Shown: positions 30,766-41,905, counted from the first letter of the stretch. The stretch: 64,000 bases of DNA from Spiroplasma sp. BIUS-1 (GCF_010365805.1 NZ_CP048386.1:434001-498000); one strand, 5' to 3'. Notes: generated from the sequence alone by a model not told the origin. Numbers and translations are program-made.

Positions 30766-31464
30766 ATGCTTAAATCCATTTTATTAGCAACTTTTTTACT
30801 TAGTTCACCAATTTTGTCAACAACTCAGATTAACACTAATAATAAAAATTTACATGCGTTAAGTTTTGATAAAAATATAAAAGAAGTAAGTACAAAATTA
30901 ATTAACCACAATGATGAAAAATTTAATAGTGAAAATAAACAAAAAATAGAAGATCTTTATTTAAAAGAAGGTATAACTTATTTAGATAATGGTTATGTTC
31001 TCGAAAATAAAGTGATACCTATATTAAACTATTTTCAATGATTTGCTGGTGCTGAGAGTAATTTACAAACAAGTCAATCATTTTCTTTTGCAAAAAGTTT
31101 ATATGACGATAAGAACAAAACAGATGTTAAGATAGTTGGTTATGAAGCACTAGCTAGTGGACCAATAATGTTGGATTGAGTTACAAAAATTGGTTACTCA
31201 TGAATAGAAATAATAAACGAACCGATGATTATCTCTGATTTAAATCTTGTAGCAAATACAGGTGTATCCTACAAAAAATCTAAAGTACATTTAAAAGGTG
31301 TCTATAATGTCTTCAAAGGAATTAGAGGAGAAATCAGGTATAAAAACATCTTAGGTAAAAATAGAACCATAGCAAAATCAAAAAGTTTTTGATGTTTTGG
31401 TTTATGTAATACAACTTTTAAGGGAGCAATCTCAATTCAAGCAATTTACAATAAAAAAAATTAG
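30766..31464 (+). CDS. Secreted protein of unknown function
   Basis: This 232-residue protein has a signal sequence (MLKSILLATFLLSSPILS) without a lipobox Cys. The C-terminal part is basic, with two Cys in SKSFWCFGLCNTTFK that could form a disulfide. Not recognised. SD AAGGAGGA is strong. It is followed within 8 nt by a lipoprotein gene whose SD overlaps its stop codon, so they are cotranscribed. Confidence 0.82.
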
Positions 31465-31472
31465 GAGGAATT

Positions 31473-31829
31473 ATGAAAAAAATACTATCAATTTTATCGG
31501 TGATCACCTTGGCACCAACGACATCTTTTCTAGTTGTTTCTTGTGGGCCTGGAGATATTACTTTTAAATCAAAGTTAAGTTCTTCGATAAGTAATTTATA
31601 TATTTCTTATAAAGAAGGCGATATTCTTGACGAAAAATTCGTTTTAAATTGGATTTACAATTCTAAAATTCTAAATACACCAGAACTTCAAAAAGGAATA
31701 TATGTTCAAGAATTAACAGTTAAAGAAAATCAAAGTGACGAATATACAGCAAAAATAATAGTGACTGAAGAATCAATTAAGTTTGAAGTAGAAACTTTTA
31801 TTTCTGAAATAAAGTTTTTTAAAAATTAA
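31473..31829 (+). CDS. Small lipoprotein
   Basis: This 118-residue protein has a signal peptide MKKILSILSVITLAPTTS and lipobox LVVSC with Cys at residue 24. The mature domain of about 94 residues is unrecognised. It contains a TGG Trp codon (31650-31652), uncommon in this genome. SD AGGAGG overlaps the upstream stop codon. Confidence 0.85.
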   Translation: MKKILSILSVITLAPTTSFLVVSCGPGDITFKSKLSSSISNLYISYKEGDILDEKFVLNWIYNSKILNTPELQKGIYVQELTVKENQSDEYTAKIIVTEESIKFEVETFISEIKFFKN

Positions 31830-31944
31830 AAATAAAACAAGAGAAAAAACATTTTTTAATATCTAAATCTATTTTTAGTTCAATGATTAAAGTTATGACA
31901 AAAAGTGTAATAGTATAATTTTTGTATACAGGAGGATTGTAAAA

Positions 31945-32571
31945 ATGAAAATGTTATTATCTTTAATTGCATCAAGTTCATTTGTTTCCTCAATTGCTTT
32001 AACCACAGTTTCGTGTTCAGAACCTGCAGATAAATACTTGAGAGCTGATAATATAAAAAAAAGGCTTTCAAATTTTTCCACAAGACACTTTGAAACAAAT
32101 CAAGAATTTGAAGAAGAATTTAAAAACATATTTAATTCTTATGAATATATAACATTTAACAAAAATCAAAGACCTTTAGAAGATCATTGATTATTAATAA
32201 CTGATTTTAAATACGAATATACAAAAGAAAATCAAGTTTCAGCAGTAAAAGATACAAAAATTAGTTTAAATATTTTTTCTGCAAAAGAAAATCAATGAGA
32301 ATTAAATAAACCAACAGTTGCAAGCACTCTTATATTGGTTGGCGTAACTGAAAACATTGAAAAAATTAGTAACCTAGATACAAATGTTGGTCAATTAGAA
32401 AAATATGATCAAGCAAAAGAAGTGTTTCTTGCAAATAATGAAAATATTTTTTCAGATGGTGTTGAATTACTTATAGATCGTTCAGGAAGCGAAACTAAAC
32501 TATATATTGTAGGAGATGAAAAATATTATTCAGGAAAAATAGAGTTAGAATTTAGTTTAAAAAATAATTAG
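31945..32571 (+). CDS. Lipoprotein
   Basis: This 208-residue lipoprotein has a signal peptide and lipobox TTVSC with Cys at residue 23. The mature part carries two TGA Trp codons and no recognised domain. It is separated from the previous lipoprotein by 115 nt with a TATAAT-like box nearby (AGTATAAT at 31912-31919), so it may have its own promoter. SD is AGGAGG. Confidence 0.86.
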
Positions 32572-32578
32572 ATATTTT

Positions 32579-32606
32579 TTGTTAAATTAAAAATATAAGT
32601 TATAAT
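32579..32606 (+). promoter_or_regulatory. Promoter of the second structured RNA
   Basis: TTGTTA (32579-32584) and TATAAT (32601-32606) are 16 bp apart. The predicted transcript start is about 32613. Confidence 0.65.
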
Positions 32607-32612
32607 TAATTT

Positions 32613-32743
32613 AATAGTAGTAGAGGAGTTACATCAAAAGGTCAACTATTTCTAGAAAATAGCGCATTCGTAACTTGCTGTTGCTCGAATTCAAAAAAAC
32701 CAAAACTGCGGTTTAGTTTTATAAGGGTTTATCCCTTTTTTTT
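32613..32743 (+). ncRNA. Second structured RNA of unknown identity with terminator
   Basis: No reading frame is visible. Pairings are AGTTAC (32627-32632)/GTAACT (32670-32675), enclosing CTATTT/AAATAG (32646-32662). Then come two mutually exclusive hairpins: AAACC (32697-32701)/GGTTT (32710-32714), or AAAACT (32702-32707)/AGTTTT (32715-32720). A terminator closes it. It has its own promoter and ends 122 nt before nfo. A free small RNA or a switch-type leader are both possible. I do not recognise a known riboswitch consensus. Confidence 0.65.
32723..32743 (+). terminator. Terminator of the second structured RNA
   Basis: AAGGG/CCCTT stem with a 5-nt loop followed by T-residues. Confidence 0.75.
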
Positions 32744-32865
32744 GACTTTTTTTGTTAAAATTTGTTCGATATATGAGAATATATGAGTGACAAAGTAGGA
32801 AATAATTAAAGATCCTAAAACAAATTGTCTAAAATAAAAATGAATTGAAAAGAGAGAAAAAACTT

Positions 32866-33774
32866 ATGGAAAAACCAAAATTTTATTTAGGTAGTCATGT
32901 TGGAATGAATTCTGCAAATGATTACTTACTAGGAAGTGCAAGAGAAGCAATTGAAAATGGAGCAAACACTTTAATGTTTTTTACAGGAGCTCCTCAAAAT
33001 ACTCGAAGAACTGAAACTAGCAAATTAAAAATTAATGAATTTAAAAACTTGTTAATAGAAAATGAAATAGATATTAACAAAGTAATTTGTCATGGACCTT
33101 ACACAATAAACTTAGCAAACACAGTTAAAAGTGATACTTTTGATTTAGGAGTAAGACTTTTAAAAGAAGAACTTTTAAGATTAGAAGAAATTGGAGTACA
33201 CACTTTAGTTTTACATCCAGGAGCTGCTGTTGGAGCGCCAAGAGAGTTAGCGCTTCAAAGTGTAGCTAAAGGATTGAATATGGTTTATAAAGAATTACCA
33301 AACACTCCTGTAAGAGTTGCTTTAGAAACAATGTCAGGAAAAGGAACAGAAGTTTGTATTACTTTTGAAGAAATCAAAACTGTTTTGGACATGGTTGAAG
33401 CAAAAGACAAAGTAGGGGTTTGTTTTGATACATGTCATATGCATGATGCTGGCTATGATGTTAAAGACAACTTCGATAAAGTAGTTGAAGAGTTTGATCA
33501 AATAGTTGGATTAGACAAACTTATGGCAATTCACTTAAATGACAGTAAAAACCCAATTGCAAATCATAAAGATCGTCACGAAAACATAGGATATGGTTAC
33601 ATTGGTTTTGAAACTCTTGCAAATGTAGTTCACAACCCATTATTTAAAGAAATTCCTATTGTTTTAGAAACTCCTTGAATTAACGGGAAAGTAAGTCCTT
33701 ATAAAGTAGAAATCGAAATGATCAAAAACAAAAAATTTACAAATCCATTTAAGGAAAAAGAATTAATAAAATAA
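32866..33774 (+). CDS. nfo: Endonuclease IV (AP endonuclease)
   Basis: This 302-residue TIM-barrel enzyme incises DNA at abasic sites during base-excision repair, using three zinc ions. Metal-binding motifs appear in order: LGSHVGM, VLHPGAAVG, ALETMSGKG, CFDTCHMHDAGYD, IHLNDSKN, DRHENIGYG and VLETPW. ATG 32866 was chosen with SD AGAGAG; the in-frame TTG at 32845 is unlikely. Length matches Bacillus YqfS/Nfo (about 300). Confidence 0.96.
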
Positions 33775-33872
33775 AATATAATTAGTAAATAAAAATAAGA
33801 AGATAACCAGACACCCTAAAGAAAAAAGTAAATATCATATAATCTAAGAAATATTTAGAAAGTGGTATTTGA

Positions 33873-35003
33873 GTGGATCAAGTTATCAAGCAAAATAATT
33901 TGGATTTTGACTTTAAAGACAAAAGCAAATCAAAAGCAATAATTAAATCTAAAAGAGAAGCTAATATTGAATTGTTAAGATTTGTATTAGCTTTATTTGT
34001 AGTTATTATCCACACAATAGGGGGACCTACAATCGTTTTTGCACGAGGAAGTGTTCCTTGTTTTGCTCTTATCACAGGTTATTTTTTAATAAGAAAACAA
34101 GATGATTTTAGATTTTTAAGATTTATACCCACTTTGTTTTTACTATTATTTTTAAACGTTATTTTATCTTTAATTTTTAACTTAATATCTGTAAATACAA
34201 TTGATAAACAATTGGTTGAAGGAACTGAAGAATGATTAAAACTTATATTTTTTGGAACAAATCCAATGTGATATATGTGAGCAATTCTTTTTGTTTATAT
34301 TTTGTCTCCATTTATAAATGAAGGAATGAAAAGAATGAGCACTTTTTCAAGTGGTTTTTTAATAGTTTCTTTATTTCTAATTTTTCAAATAAGTGGTTTG
34401 ATAAAATTTAGCTATATAAGTTCTTCTGGTTACTATCATTTAGAAGGTTTTTTTGTAGTTCTTTACAGTTATATGTTTGGAGCTTTTTTAGCACTGCATT
34501 GTGAAAACTTCTTTAGAAGAAAAAGTCTTATTTGAATCATATTTGCTTCAACTTTAATAATTTCTTATATCTTTGTTGCTCTTTATTACTTAGTGTATCC
34601 AAATGCAAACACTTGATTTCAAATGGCAAGATCAAATCATGGTTTTATGTCAATTTTTATTGCATTTTCATTTTTTGCTGTTTTTAAAACCTTTGAAATA
34701 AAAGATAACAAATTTATATTTTATTTAGGAGCACTTTCAACAGTTATATATGCTTTTCATCAAACTTTCATTGATTTTTTAGATCTATATATAATAGGGT
34801 TCTTAAAAGAAGATTTATGATTAGAAATATTATATACACTAGCAAGATTTGCAATTGCTATGACAGGCAGTTTGGTTATTTCAGTTATTATGTATTATCC
34901 TTTTAAATACCTAAATAATCATATATCTAGATTAGTTAACAAACTAATAGTTAAAATGGAAAACAAATTTAATAGAGTAAATAATAAAACCACTATAGAA
35001 TAG
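33873..35003 (+). CDS. Acyltransferase family 3 integral membrane protein
   Basis: This 376-residue protein has about ten transmembrane helices and the family motif ANIELLRFVLALFVVIIHTIGG (catalytic-type His in the first helix) at residues about 30-50. Relatives O-acetylate or acylate exported carbohydrates. The long cytosolic N-terminus is Lys/Asp-rich. The start is uncertain: GTG at 33873 gives the full frame but its SD (AAGTGG) is weak. The acceptor in a wall-less cell could be a glycolipid or capsule polysaccharide; this is inference. Confidence 0.82.
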
Positions 35004-35016
35004 CGGTTTATTTATT
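34981..35016. terminator. Bidirectional terminator between convergent genes
   Basis: AAACC-A-CTAT pairs with ATAG-C-GGTTT, with A/T-rich flanks, across the two stop codons (34981-35016). Confidence 0.65.
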
Positions 35017-35433
35017 ATATAAATCTAATCTTAATCTTAAAGCTTTATCTAAAACTCTAATATTGTTTTCAATTTCTCTTATTTTTTCTCTAAAGTTAGC
35101 TTGTAAGTAATCATCTTGAATTGAAATTAACATAGAAACTAATGTTAATAATTCTACTCAAATAGCTTGGTTTTCTGAGTATTGTTCCATTTCGTTTAAA
35201 TCAATATCTGAATCTCTTAAAATAACATCTAACTTAAATTTGTATTTCTTAATACAAAACAGATCAAATAGATCAACTATTTTTTGATCTGAATAAATAT
35301 TGTTAAAATTGCTTAAAACCTTTAAACACATGTCATTTATTTCTTTGTTTGTAACTTCTGGTCTTTGATTATCTCCCAATAAATGGAATAGGGTGTTCAT
35401 ATTTACACCATCATCAAAAAAATCATCTTTCAT
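35008..35433 (-). CDS. Hypothetical protein
   Basis: This 141-residue acidic helical protein is not recognised. There is no signal peptide; the C-terminal third is basic (KALRLRLDLYNK). One TGA Trp separates two open stretches. SD AAGGAG sits well before ATG. It diverges from the lipoprotein pseudogene at 35498. Confidence 0.8.
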
Positions 35434-35497
35434 AGGTAAATTTCTCCTTACTTTAATAATATATTAATGTAAAATAATAAAGAATTAAGGTGAAAAG

Positions 35498-36445
35498 ATG
35501 AAAAAACTACTTACAATTTTAACTGGTTTTACAGTTACTATTACTCCAGCAACTCAAATAGTGAGTTGCCAAATAACTCCAAATAACACTTATAAAAATC
35601 CTTCAGATATTGAAGAATTCTGAAATTTTAAATCATACAATACAATTTCTGTTGATCCAGCTAATGTTGATGGAGCATTATTTGAAACTAATTTAAAAGA
35701 ATTAATTGCAAACAACTTTAGAAATCAAGAAGTTATAAATAAAGTATTGGGAAATGAACAAAACACTAAAACTCAAACAAAAGATGAGCAACAAAAAATC
35801 TCATTTAAATACTTTAAAAATTCTCAAGGAGTTGAAATTACTGATATTTCAGAATATTTAAAAACTATTTTAAGTGATAAAGTAGCAGAGCAAAAAACAA
35901 TATATTTCAAATATTCATTCGATGGAACTACATACAATAATAGTTATTTAAAATTAAATGTAACCAATATTCCAAAAGTAAAATAAAGTATGTTTTCAAA
36001 TAAAGTATTTAAAGAAGCATTAGAAGGTAAAAACTCTATAGAGATCAATTCTGCATTCCTTTCAAAAATCAAAAGTTCTCTTCCAAAAGAAAACAAAAAT
36101 ATAGATACAAATTTTGTAAAGCAAAACCAAGCAGCTGTATTATACTTTTTAAACGGAATGTTCTCATCAATTAAAAAAGTTACAGGAATAGAAGTTCAAA
36201 GTAGTTTAAAATGAATGGAAAATCCTAATCCTCACTCACACCCAGAAAGACCTTATGAGTGAAGGTTACTTTCACCTGCAGAACAATTATTATTAGAGAT
36301 TATAAAAGATTCAAATGATTCAACTGGATTTATCAATTTTATAAATTACTGATTAAATAATGGAGAAAACAAAAATTCAGAACCTTACAAAAATGAGTTC
36401 GAAACTTGATTAGGTTTAGGAAACATAACTTTTACAGTTCAATAA
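35498..36445 (+). pseudogene. Lipoprotein gene split by an in-frame TAA
   Basis: The 5' part (35498-35986, 162 residues) has a lipoprotein signal with VSCQ (Cys at 24). It ends at TAA 35984-35986; after one further codon (AGT) an ATG at 35990 continues in the same frame to 36445 (151 residues, MFSNKVFKEALEGKN). No SD precedes 35990. The simplest reading is one lipoprotein of about 315 residues interrupted by a nonsense codon. Alternatives are a short lipoprotein plus reinitiation, or a sequencing error. Confidence 0.7.
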
Positions 36446-36486
36446 GAGATCTTTAAAAATTAAATATAGAAAAGGCGAAAAAAAAG

Positions 36487-36888
36487 ATGGAAAAAGAAAT
36501 TAGTAAATTAAAAAATAGAAGAAGAAAAACGATTCAAATCTTATATCGTCTTTTTTTATTGGATGAAAACAAAAACAAAATAAAACAAGAAATCTTAGAT
36601 GGATTTCAATTAGAAACTTTTGATGAAAGTTTAAATGATTATATTTTTGATCTATTAGATGATAGTCAAGAATATAAAGAAATAATATCGAGTCTACTTC
36701 CAGAAACTTGATCATGATTAAGACTGCCAAAAATTATTCAAGCAATTTTAGTTAATGCAGTTTATGAAATCAAAAAAGAAATAACACCAAAACCTGTTGT
36801 AATTAATGAAAGTATTGAATTGACAAGAGAATATTTACCAAGCTTTGAAACAGCTTTTGTAAATGGATTGTTAGATAACATTAAATAG
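36487..36888 (+). CDS. nusB: Transcription antitermination factor NusB
   Basis: This 133-residue protein matches NusB, which with NusE/S10 binds boxA RNA in rRNA antitermination. It has an N-terminal Arg-rich RRKTIQILYRLFLL and the C-terminal signature VVINESIELTREY followed by FVNGLLDNIK. Trp TGA codons at WSWLRL match the conserved helix. It starts a cluster (nusB-unknown-xseA-xseB) resembling the Firmicute order. Confidence 0.9.
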
Positions 36889-36910
36889 AAATAAGTAGGG
36901 GTTAAATAAT

Positions 36911-38389
36911 ATGAGCATATATAATTTTTCAAATTTTAAAAGTGAACTTAAAGATCATCTTGCATCTTTAAAAAGTGAAATTAAAGTTTTGGTATATAAA
37001 GAATTCAAAAATTATATTTTTAAAAACAAACTAAAGTCTCAACATGACTTTTCAAAAAGTTTTTTAACTAAAGCTTTTTGTGAGCTTGCAACATATTGTT
37101 ATTTGCAAAATTTTAATGCAAAACTTTTTAATTCAAAAAACTATAGTCTAATTAAAGACTACTTAAAAAATTCAGAAGAACAATTTAAAACTCAAGAATT
37201 TAAAAACGTTGTAATTGTTAGTGCAGCAAAACTATCAAAAGAAGATGTTGAGTTAAATAACTTTATTAAAACTTTAACAGATGATTTAAAAGTAAATGTT
37301 TGAGTTAGAAATTTGGATTGATATAACAACGAACACTTCTTAAGAGAAGTTAAGTTAGATAAAAAAGTAAGTGAGTATCAAGAAGAACTTATTAAAATGT
37401 TAAAAACTTATGACAAAGAACTTTTTGATTTAATTTCAGAAAACAAATTTAAAGGAACTAGATTAAACTTTAAAGAAGATTGACATTTATTTTTAGAAAA
37501 AAATGTTTCATATAGTTTAGAAAAATTTATTTTTACACCGATTAAATATGATGAAGATAATTATGATAAAAAAATGAATAAATTATCTCAACTAGTAAAA
37601 AACGATACAATATTTTTATTTGTAAACAATGTTGACGTTGAAGAAAAATATAAAACCACTTTACTTAATGACTTAAGTTTCTTTTCAGAAATAATTAAGT
37701 TTGACAGTCCAATCTTTACAATTGATAACAATGACTTCTTTAGTTTATTAAATCCTTTAGCTCTAAAAAACTTTAATAGTTTCAAAGAACTTTCAAACTT
37801 CTTACTAAACAAACCAAAAGTTAATTCTAACGATGAAGTTAGTTTAGAAGATTCAAAATCATCAGATACTTTAAATTGATATTGAAATAAAATTTTAGAT
37901 GACGAAAATAATCAAAAAGAATTTAAAGAAATAATTGGAGAACCTGAAAAAGATTTAGAAAAAACAGTTACATTTAATGATCACTCTAACTTAGATGAAT
38001 TATTAAAAGAACACAATTCACATGAACTATCAAAAGACTTTGAAGATATTCTTTTAGAAATAACTCAAGAAAATAATTTATTAACAAAAGAATTTTCTAA
38101 AAAAGCAAGTAAAGAATTTTTAAACTTTATTAACTTGTTTGATAGAGAAATAAATGATGTAGAAATTATTTCTACTGAATACAATAAAGATAAATATTTA
38201 TACTTTAAAGAAGCTATTAATGAAAAAAATATTGGTGAAGTTATGGATTTCTTATCAAATAAGATCGATGATTTAACTGAAATATTACAAAGTAAAAAAA
38301 TGACAAAACAAGATGCAATGAATTACTATACATTGTATATAAAAATAAAAAGTTGTCTCAATGAAATTGAATTCTTAAGATTAAAATAA
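36911..38389 (+). CDS. Hypothetical protein between nusB and xseA
   Basis: This 492-residue, strongly Lys/Asn/Glu-rich cytosolic protein is not recognised. Reading through TGA joins three open stretches. The C-terminal 70 residues (MDFLSNKIDDLTEILQSKKM) look like a coiled coil. In Firmicutes this slot often holds folD, but the sequence has no FolD motifs. SD AGTAGGGG. Confidence 0.85.
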
Positions 38390-38416
38390 TTTTTTATAAA
38401 GTAGAGGTGAAAAAAT

Positions 38417-39685
38417 ATGACAGAAATGATTTTTAAAATTTCAGATTTTGCAGATATCTTAAAAGATTATGTTGAAGAATCTAATGCTTTTAAAAATGTA
38501 AACATAAAAGGTGAAGTTGCAAACTTAACTTTAAATAAAAGTGGTCATATTTATTTTTCTTTAAAAGATAGTCAAGCAAAAGTTGATTGTGCAATTTGAA
38601 AAACTAATGCACAAAAATTTATTGACTTAAATATAAAAGAGGGGACCGAAATAATTGGAAAGGGGTCTCTTTCTTATTACAAGCCAACTGGTAAATTAAC
38701 TTTTACTATTTATGATGTAAGAGTAGATGGTGTTGGGGAACTTTCAATCTTGTATGATAAAAGATTTAAAGAATTAAAAGAGCAGGGTTGGTTTTTAGAT
38801 GAATTTAAAAAACCTATTCCTAAATTTCCAAACAATATAGGAATAGTTACAGCTGCAACTGGAGATGCGGTAAGAGATTTAATTACAACAATTAAAAGAA
38901 GATATCCACCAGTAAATATATTTTTGTTTCCATCACTTGTTCAAGGTGAAGGAGCAGCAAAAGATATTGCTAAAAAAATAAAACAAGCTAACAACTTTGA
39001 AGTTAAGCTAGACACTTTAATTGTTGGAAGAGGTGGAGGAAGTTATGAAGATCTTTGATCATTTAATGAGTTGGAAGTTCTTCAAGCGATAAGAGAAAGT
39101 GATATACCAATCATAAGTGGTGTTGGTCATGAACCAGATATTACTTTAACCGATTATGTTTCTGACTTCAGAGCTTCAACTCCAACTGCTGCTGGTGAAA
39201 AAGCAACACCAGATAAAGAAAGTGTTATTCATGCACTTGCAAATAAAACAAATGAGTTTGCAAAAGTTTTAACTAACAAAATTGAAAAGATTAATTACGA
39301 AATTGAGAATGTTGATTCAAAATTAAAAAGTGTTTTAAAAAATAAATACTTAAATTTAAAAACTAATTTTGAAAACATATCAAACAATTTAAATTCAATA
39401 ATTAACAATAAAATTAAATTTATTAATAATGATTTTGAAAACGATATTAAAACTTGAAAACAGATATTACAACATAGATTAGAAAAAGATAAAAATCAAT
39501 TAAAAATGTTTGAAGAAAAAATAGAATTACAAAGCCCTTTCTTACCGTTAGAGAAGGGTTATGCAATTTTAAAACAAGAAAAAGAAATAATAAGATCTGT
39601 AAATAATATAGATGCAAATAAAAATATAACTGCCATTTTAAAAGATGGAGAAGTGAATTTAAAATTAGAAAAAGGAAGTGAATAA
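38417..39685 (+). CDS. xseA: Exodeoxyribonuclease VII large subunit
   Basis: This 422-residue subunit degrades single-stranded DNA with XseB. It has an N-terminal OB-fold (FKNVNIKGEVANLTLNKSGH) and catalytic domain motifs GIVTAATGDAVRDL, LIVGRGGGSYEDLW and SGVGHEPDITL, followed by a long coiled-coil region and C-terminal GYAILK. One TGG codon (38789) and several TGA codons encode Trp. xseB follows immediately. Confidence 0.95.
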
Positions 39686-39686
39686 A

Positions 39687-39890
39687 ATGAGCGCAAAAAA
39701 CTTTAATGAACTATTAGACGAAATAAAAAATATATCAAATAAGTTAAATGATTCAAATACTTCAATGGAAGATTCAATTGAATTATTTAAAAAGGGAACT
39801 GAAATGATTAAAGAAGCAAAAGATCAATTAACAACTCTTGAAGGAGAAGTTAAAAAAGTTCTTGAAAATAACGATACAACAAATTTCTAA
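39687..39890 (+). CDS. xseB: Exodeoxyribonuclease VII small subunit
   Basis: This 67-residue helical protein shows FNELLDEIKNISNKLND and SMEDSIELFKKGTEMIK, the XseB pattern. ATG starts one base after the xseA stop, SD GGAAG inside xseA. Several XseB bind one XseA along its coiled coil. The identity is firm given the pairing. Confidence 0.93.
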   Translation: MSAKNFNELLDEIKNISNKLNDSNTSMEDSIELFKKGTEMIKEAKDQLTTLEGEVKKVLENNDTTNF

Positions 39891-39896
39891 TAAAAC

Positions 39897-39924
39897 AAAA
39901 AAATGGATTGCTCCATTTTTTTTA
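39897..39924. terminator. Bidirectional terminator between xseB and nagB-like gene
   Basis: An 11-bp perfect stem AAAAAAATGGA/TCCATTTTTTT with a TTGC loop. Confidence 0.85.
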
Positions 39925-40638
39925 TGCTTTTGCAATTTTATTTGCATCTTCATCAATTATTAAATTAAAGTTAGGGTGCAAAGTTAATACTGTAGAAGGA
40001 ACAACTTCTGTAACAGGACCATTTAAAATTTGATCTATTACTTCAGCTTTGCTTTCACCATTTGCCATCATTATAATGTTTTTTGTTGCCATAACTTCTC
40101 TTGGACCCATTGTTACAAATTCATCATTAAATAATGTCATATCTAACTTTGATACACTAGTGTTGTTTTCTAAATCTTTTACTTTTATAACTCTAGTTTT
40201 ATCTCCGAACTTTGTTACTCCAGACATGTTTCCACAAAAGTGTCCATCAGTTCCAATACCTAAAAGTATTAAATCTAATCCTCCATCTTTTTCTAATTGT
40301 GAAATATGTTCCTTTCAATTAACAAAATTCATTCTGTGAATATTGCTTTCGTTTATATTTCCAGGTTTATAGAATAATTTTTCTAGATCTTGAATTGTTA
40401 TTCCTGTAGTTAAATCACTTCTAAAAGGAACTTCATCAAAGTTATAGAAATGAACATTTTCAAAATTGTTAATTTCATTTTTTTTGTTTATTAATTTTTC
40501 ATAAAACAGTATTGGAGTTTTTCCTCCAGTAACAGCAACATTAAATCTCTTTTTATCACTTTCATTTATCAACTTGATAAACAACTCTAATGTTATGTCT
40601 GTCATTTCTTCATAATTTTTTGTTTTTATTAATTGCAT
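39922..40638 (-). CDS. nagB: Glucosamine-6-phosphate deaminase/isomerase family protein (NagB-like)
   Basis: This 238-residue protein belongs to the NagB/6-phosphogluconolactonase fold. NagB converts glucosamine-6-phosphate to fructose-6-phosphate and ammonia. Visible motifs are VTGGKTPILFYE, HFYNFDEVPF (catalytic-type Asp) and GIGTDGHFCGNMSG (catalytic His). The usual GHIAFNEP continuation is altered, so a related sugar-phosphate substrate is possible. It is inverted relative to the surrounding nusB-xse-dxs cluster and looks inserted. SD AGGAAAGGAAA. Confidence 0.82.
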
Positions 40639-40748
40639 AGCAAATTTCCTTTCCTATACACTAATTTTAATATTTTAATATGTATATTTACTTTCCATAT
40701 TGGAAAGTAAATAATTTGATATAATTTCATTAATGAAAGGGTAAGTAC

Positions 40749-41381
40749 ATGAAGAAAAGATATTTTAGTTACATCTTTATATGAAATTTAATGTTTTTAT
40801 TAACTAATTTATTTTTAGCAAATTTTTTAAAGTATTTTCATATTTTAAATTTGTCATGCATTTTCCTGTTTGTAAATTTATATTGTATAAAATACACATT
40901 AGAAAATATAGAAAGATCTAAATCAATAAAATATAACTCTAAAGCTAGTGTTATATTTAAAAGTAAAAACTTAAAAAGTCTTTTGAGTTTACTGCTTCCT
41001 TTAACTTTTTTAACGCAAGGTTATGTATCATTTTTTTCACAGCAAAACTCTGAATTAGTTTTAAAACTTTGTTCAATACCAATATCTGCAATATTTATAA
41101 TAATGTTAATAAGTTATGTAGCTTTGAGTTTATTTATAAGTTTAGTAAATGTTCTATTTAAATTATTTCAAAAAATAATTTTAAAGATTAAATATTTAAC
41201 TAAAAAGTATTTAAGACAAGATAATTATAAAGTTGATTTACTTTTAATTCAGCTATTTAAGTTTTATAAAAAGTTCTTAGATTTAGTAAATTTAAAAATT
41301 AAAACAGTTATAAGTATTAATAAAATAAAAATTAACAAATCAACTATTTGAGTTGATAGCAAACAAACTTCTAATTTTTAA
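40749..41381 (+). CDS. Membrane protein with two helix pairs
   Basis: This 210-residue protein has about four hydrophobic helices (FIWNLMFLLTNLFLANF, LSCIFLFVNLYC, SLLSLLLPLTFLTQ, ISAIFIIMLISYVALSLF) and a basic C-terminal region. Not recognised. Its final codons lie in the 5' arm of a hairpin that reaches the next gene's SD. SD GAAAGGG. Confidence 0.8.
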
Positions 41382-41401
41382 TTATTAAAAATTAGAAGGA
41401 G
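41368..41401 (+). promoter_or_regulatory. Long hairpin overlapping the SD of the next gene
   Basis: A 14-bp perfect stem (41368-41381 with 41385-41398) and a TTA loop cover the upstream stop codon. The 3' arm contains the first part of the SD AAGGAG (41396-41401), so it could mask ribosome access. Confidence 0.6.
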
Positions 41402-41407
41402 AAATTC

Positions 41408-41842
41408 ATGAATAAACAAAAAAACTTTAATAAATATACAAAACTATTTTTAGCAGGTCTTTTCATAGTTGCAATATTTGATGCAGCACTTGTAATGTCA
41501 ATTAGTATTAGAAGCATAATTTATTTTGTAGAGGGGAAATGGTTTATACCAATAATCCAGTTTCTTCCTTTAACTTTCTTTACAACTTTATTTATATTTG
41601 AATTAAAACTAATAATTAAGTTTTATAAAAACTTTAAATTAATTGATAAACAAAGCAAAGAAAGACACATTATTGCTTTTGATCAAACAATAGAGCAAAA
41701 CCCAAAAGCTTATAAAACAGAAAGAATCTTTTTATATCTTTCATGTTCGCTTATTGTTTTGTTTGGAGGACTAGGGTTAATTCCTTTATTCTTCTTATTA
41801 AATGGCGAAAAAGCTCATAAACAATGAAAAGAACAAAAATAA
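41408..41842 (+). CDS. Membrane protein of unknown function
   Basis: This 144-residue protein has three transmembrane helices (LFLAGLFIVAIFDAALVM, IQFLPLTFFTTLFIF, FLYLSCSLIVLFGGLGLIPL) and is the second gene of a two-gene membrane-protein operon. It has both a TGG codon and a TGA codon for Trp. Not recognised. Confidence 0.8.
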
Positions 41843-41847
41843 ATCTA

Positions 41848-41871
41848 AGCCCAAATAATTGGGTTTTTTTT
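41848..41871 (+). terminator. Terminator
   Basis: CCCAA/TTGGG stem extended by A-T and G-T pairs, with an ATAA loop and a T-run. Confidence 0.75.
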
Positions 41872-41905
41872 ATCTCATTATTGTAAAATATGAATGGTGA
41901 AATAA

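Noticed and set aside
32613-32743. T-box or purine riboswitch
   Set aside because: No T-box GGTGGNACCGCG motif and no purine-switch conserved core were found.
39922-40638. 6-phosphogluconolactonase instead of NagB
   Set aside because: DEV and GTDGH fit the NagB active-site layout better, though the subfamily is not certain.
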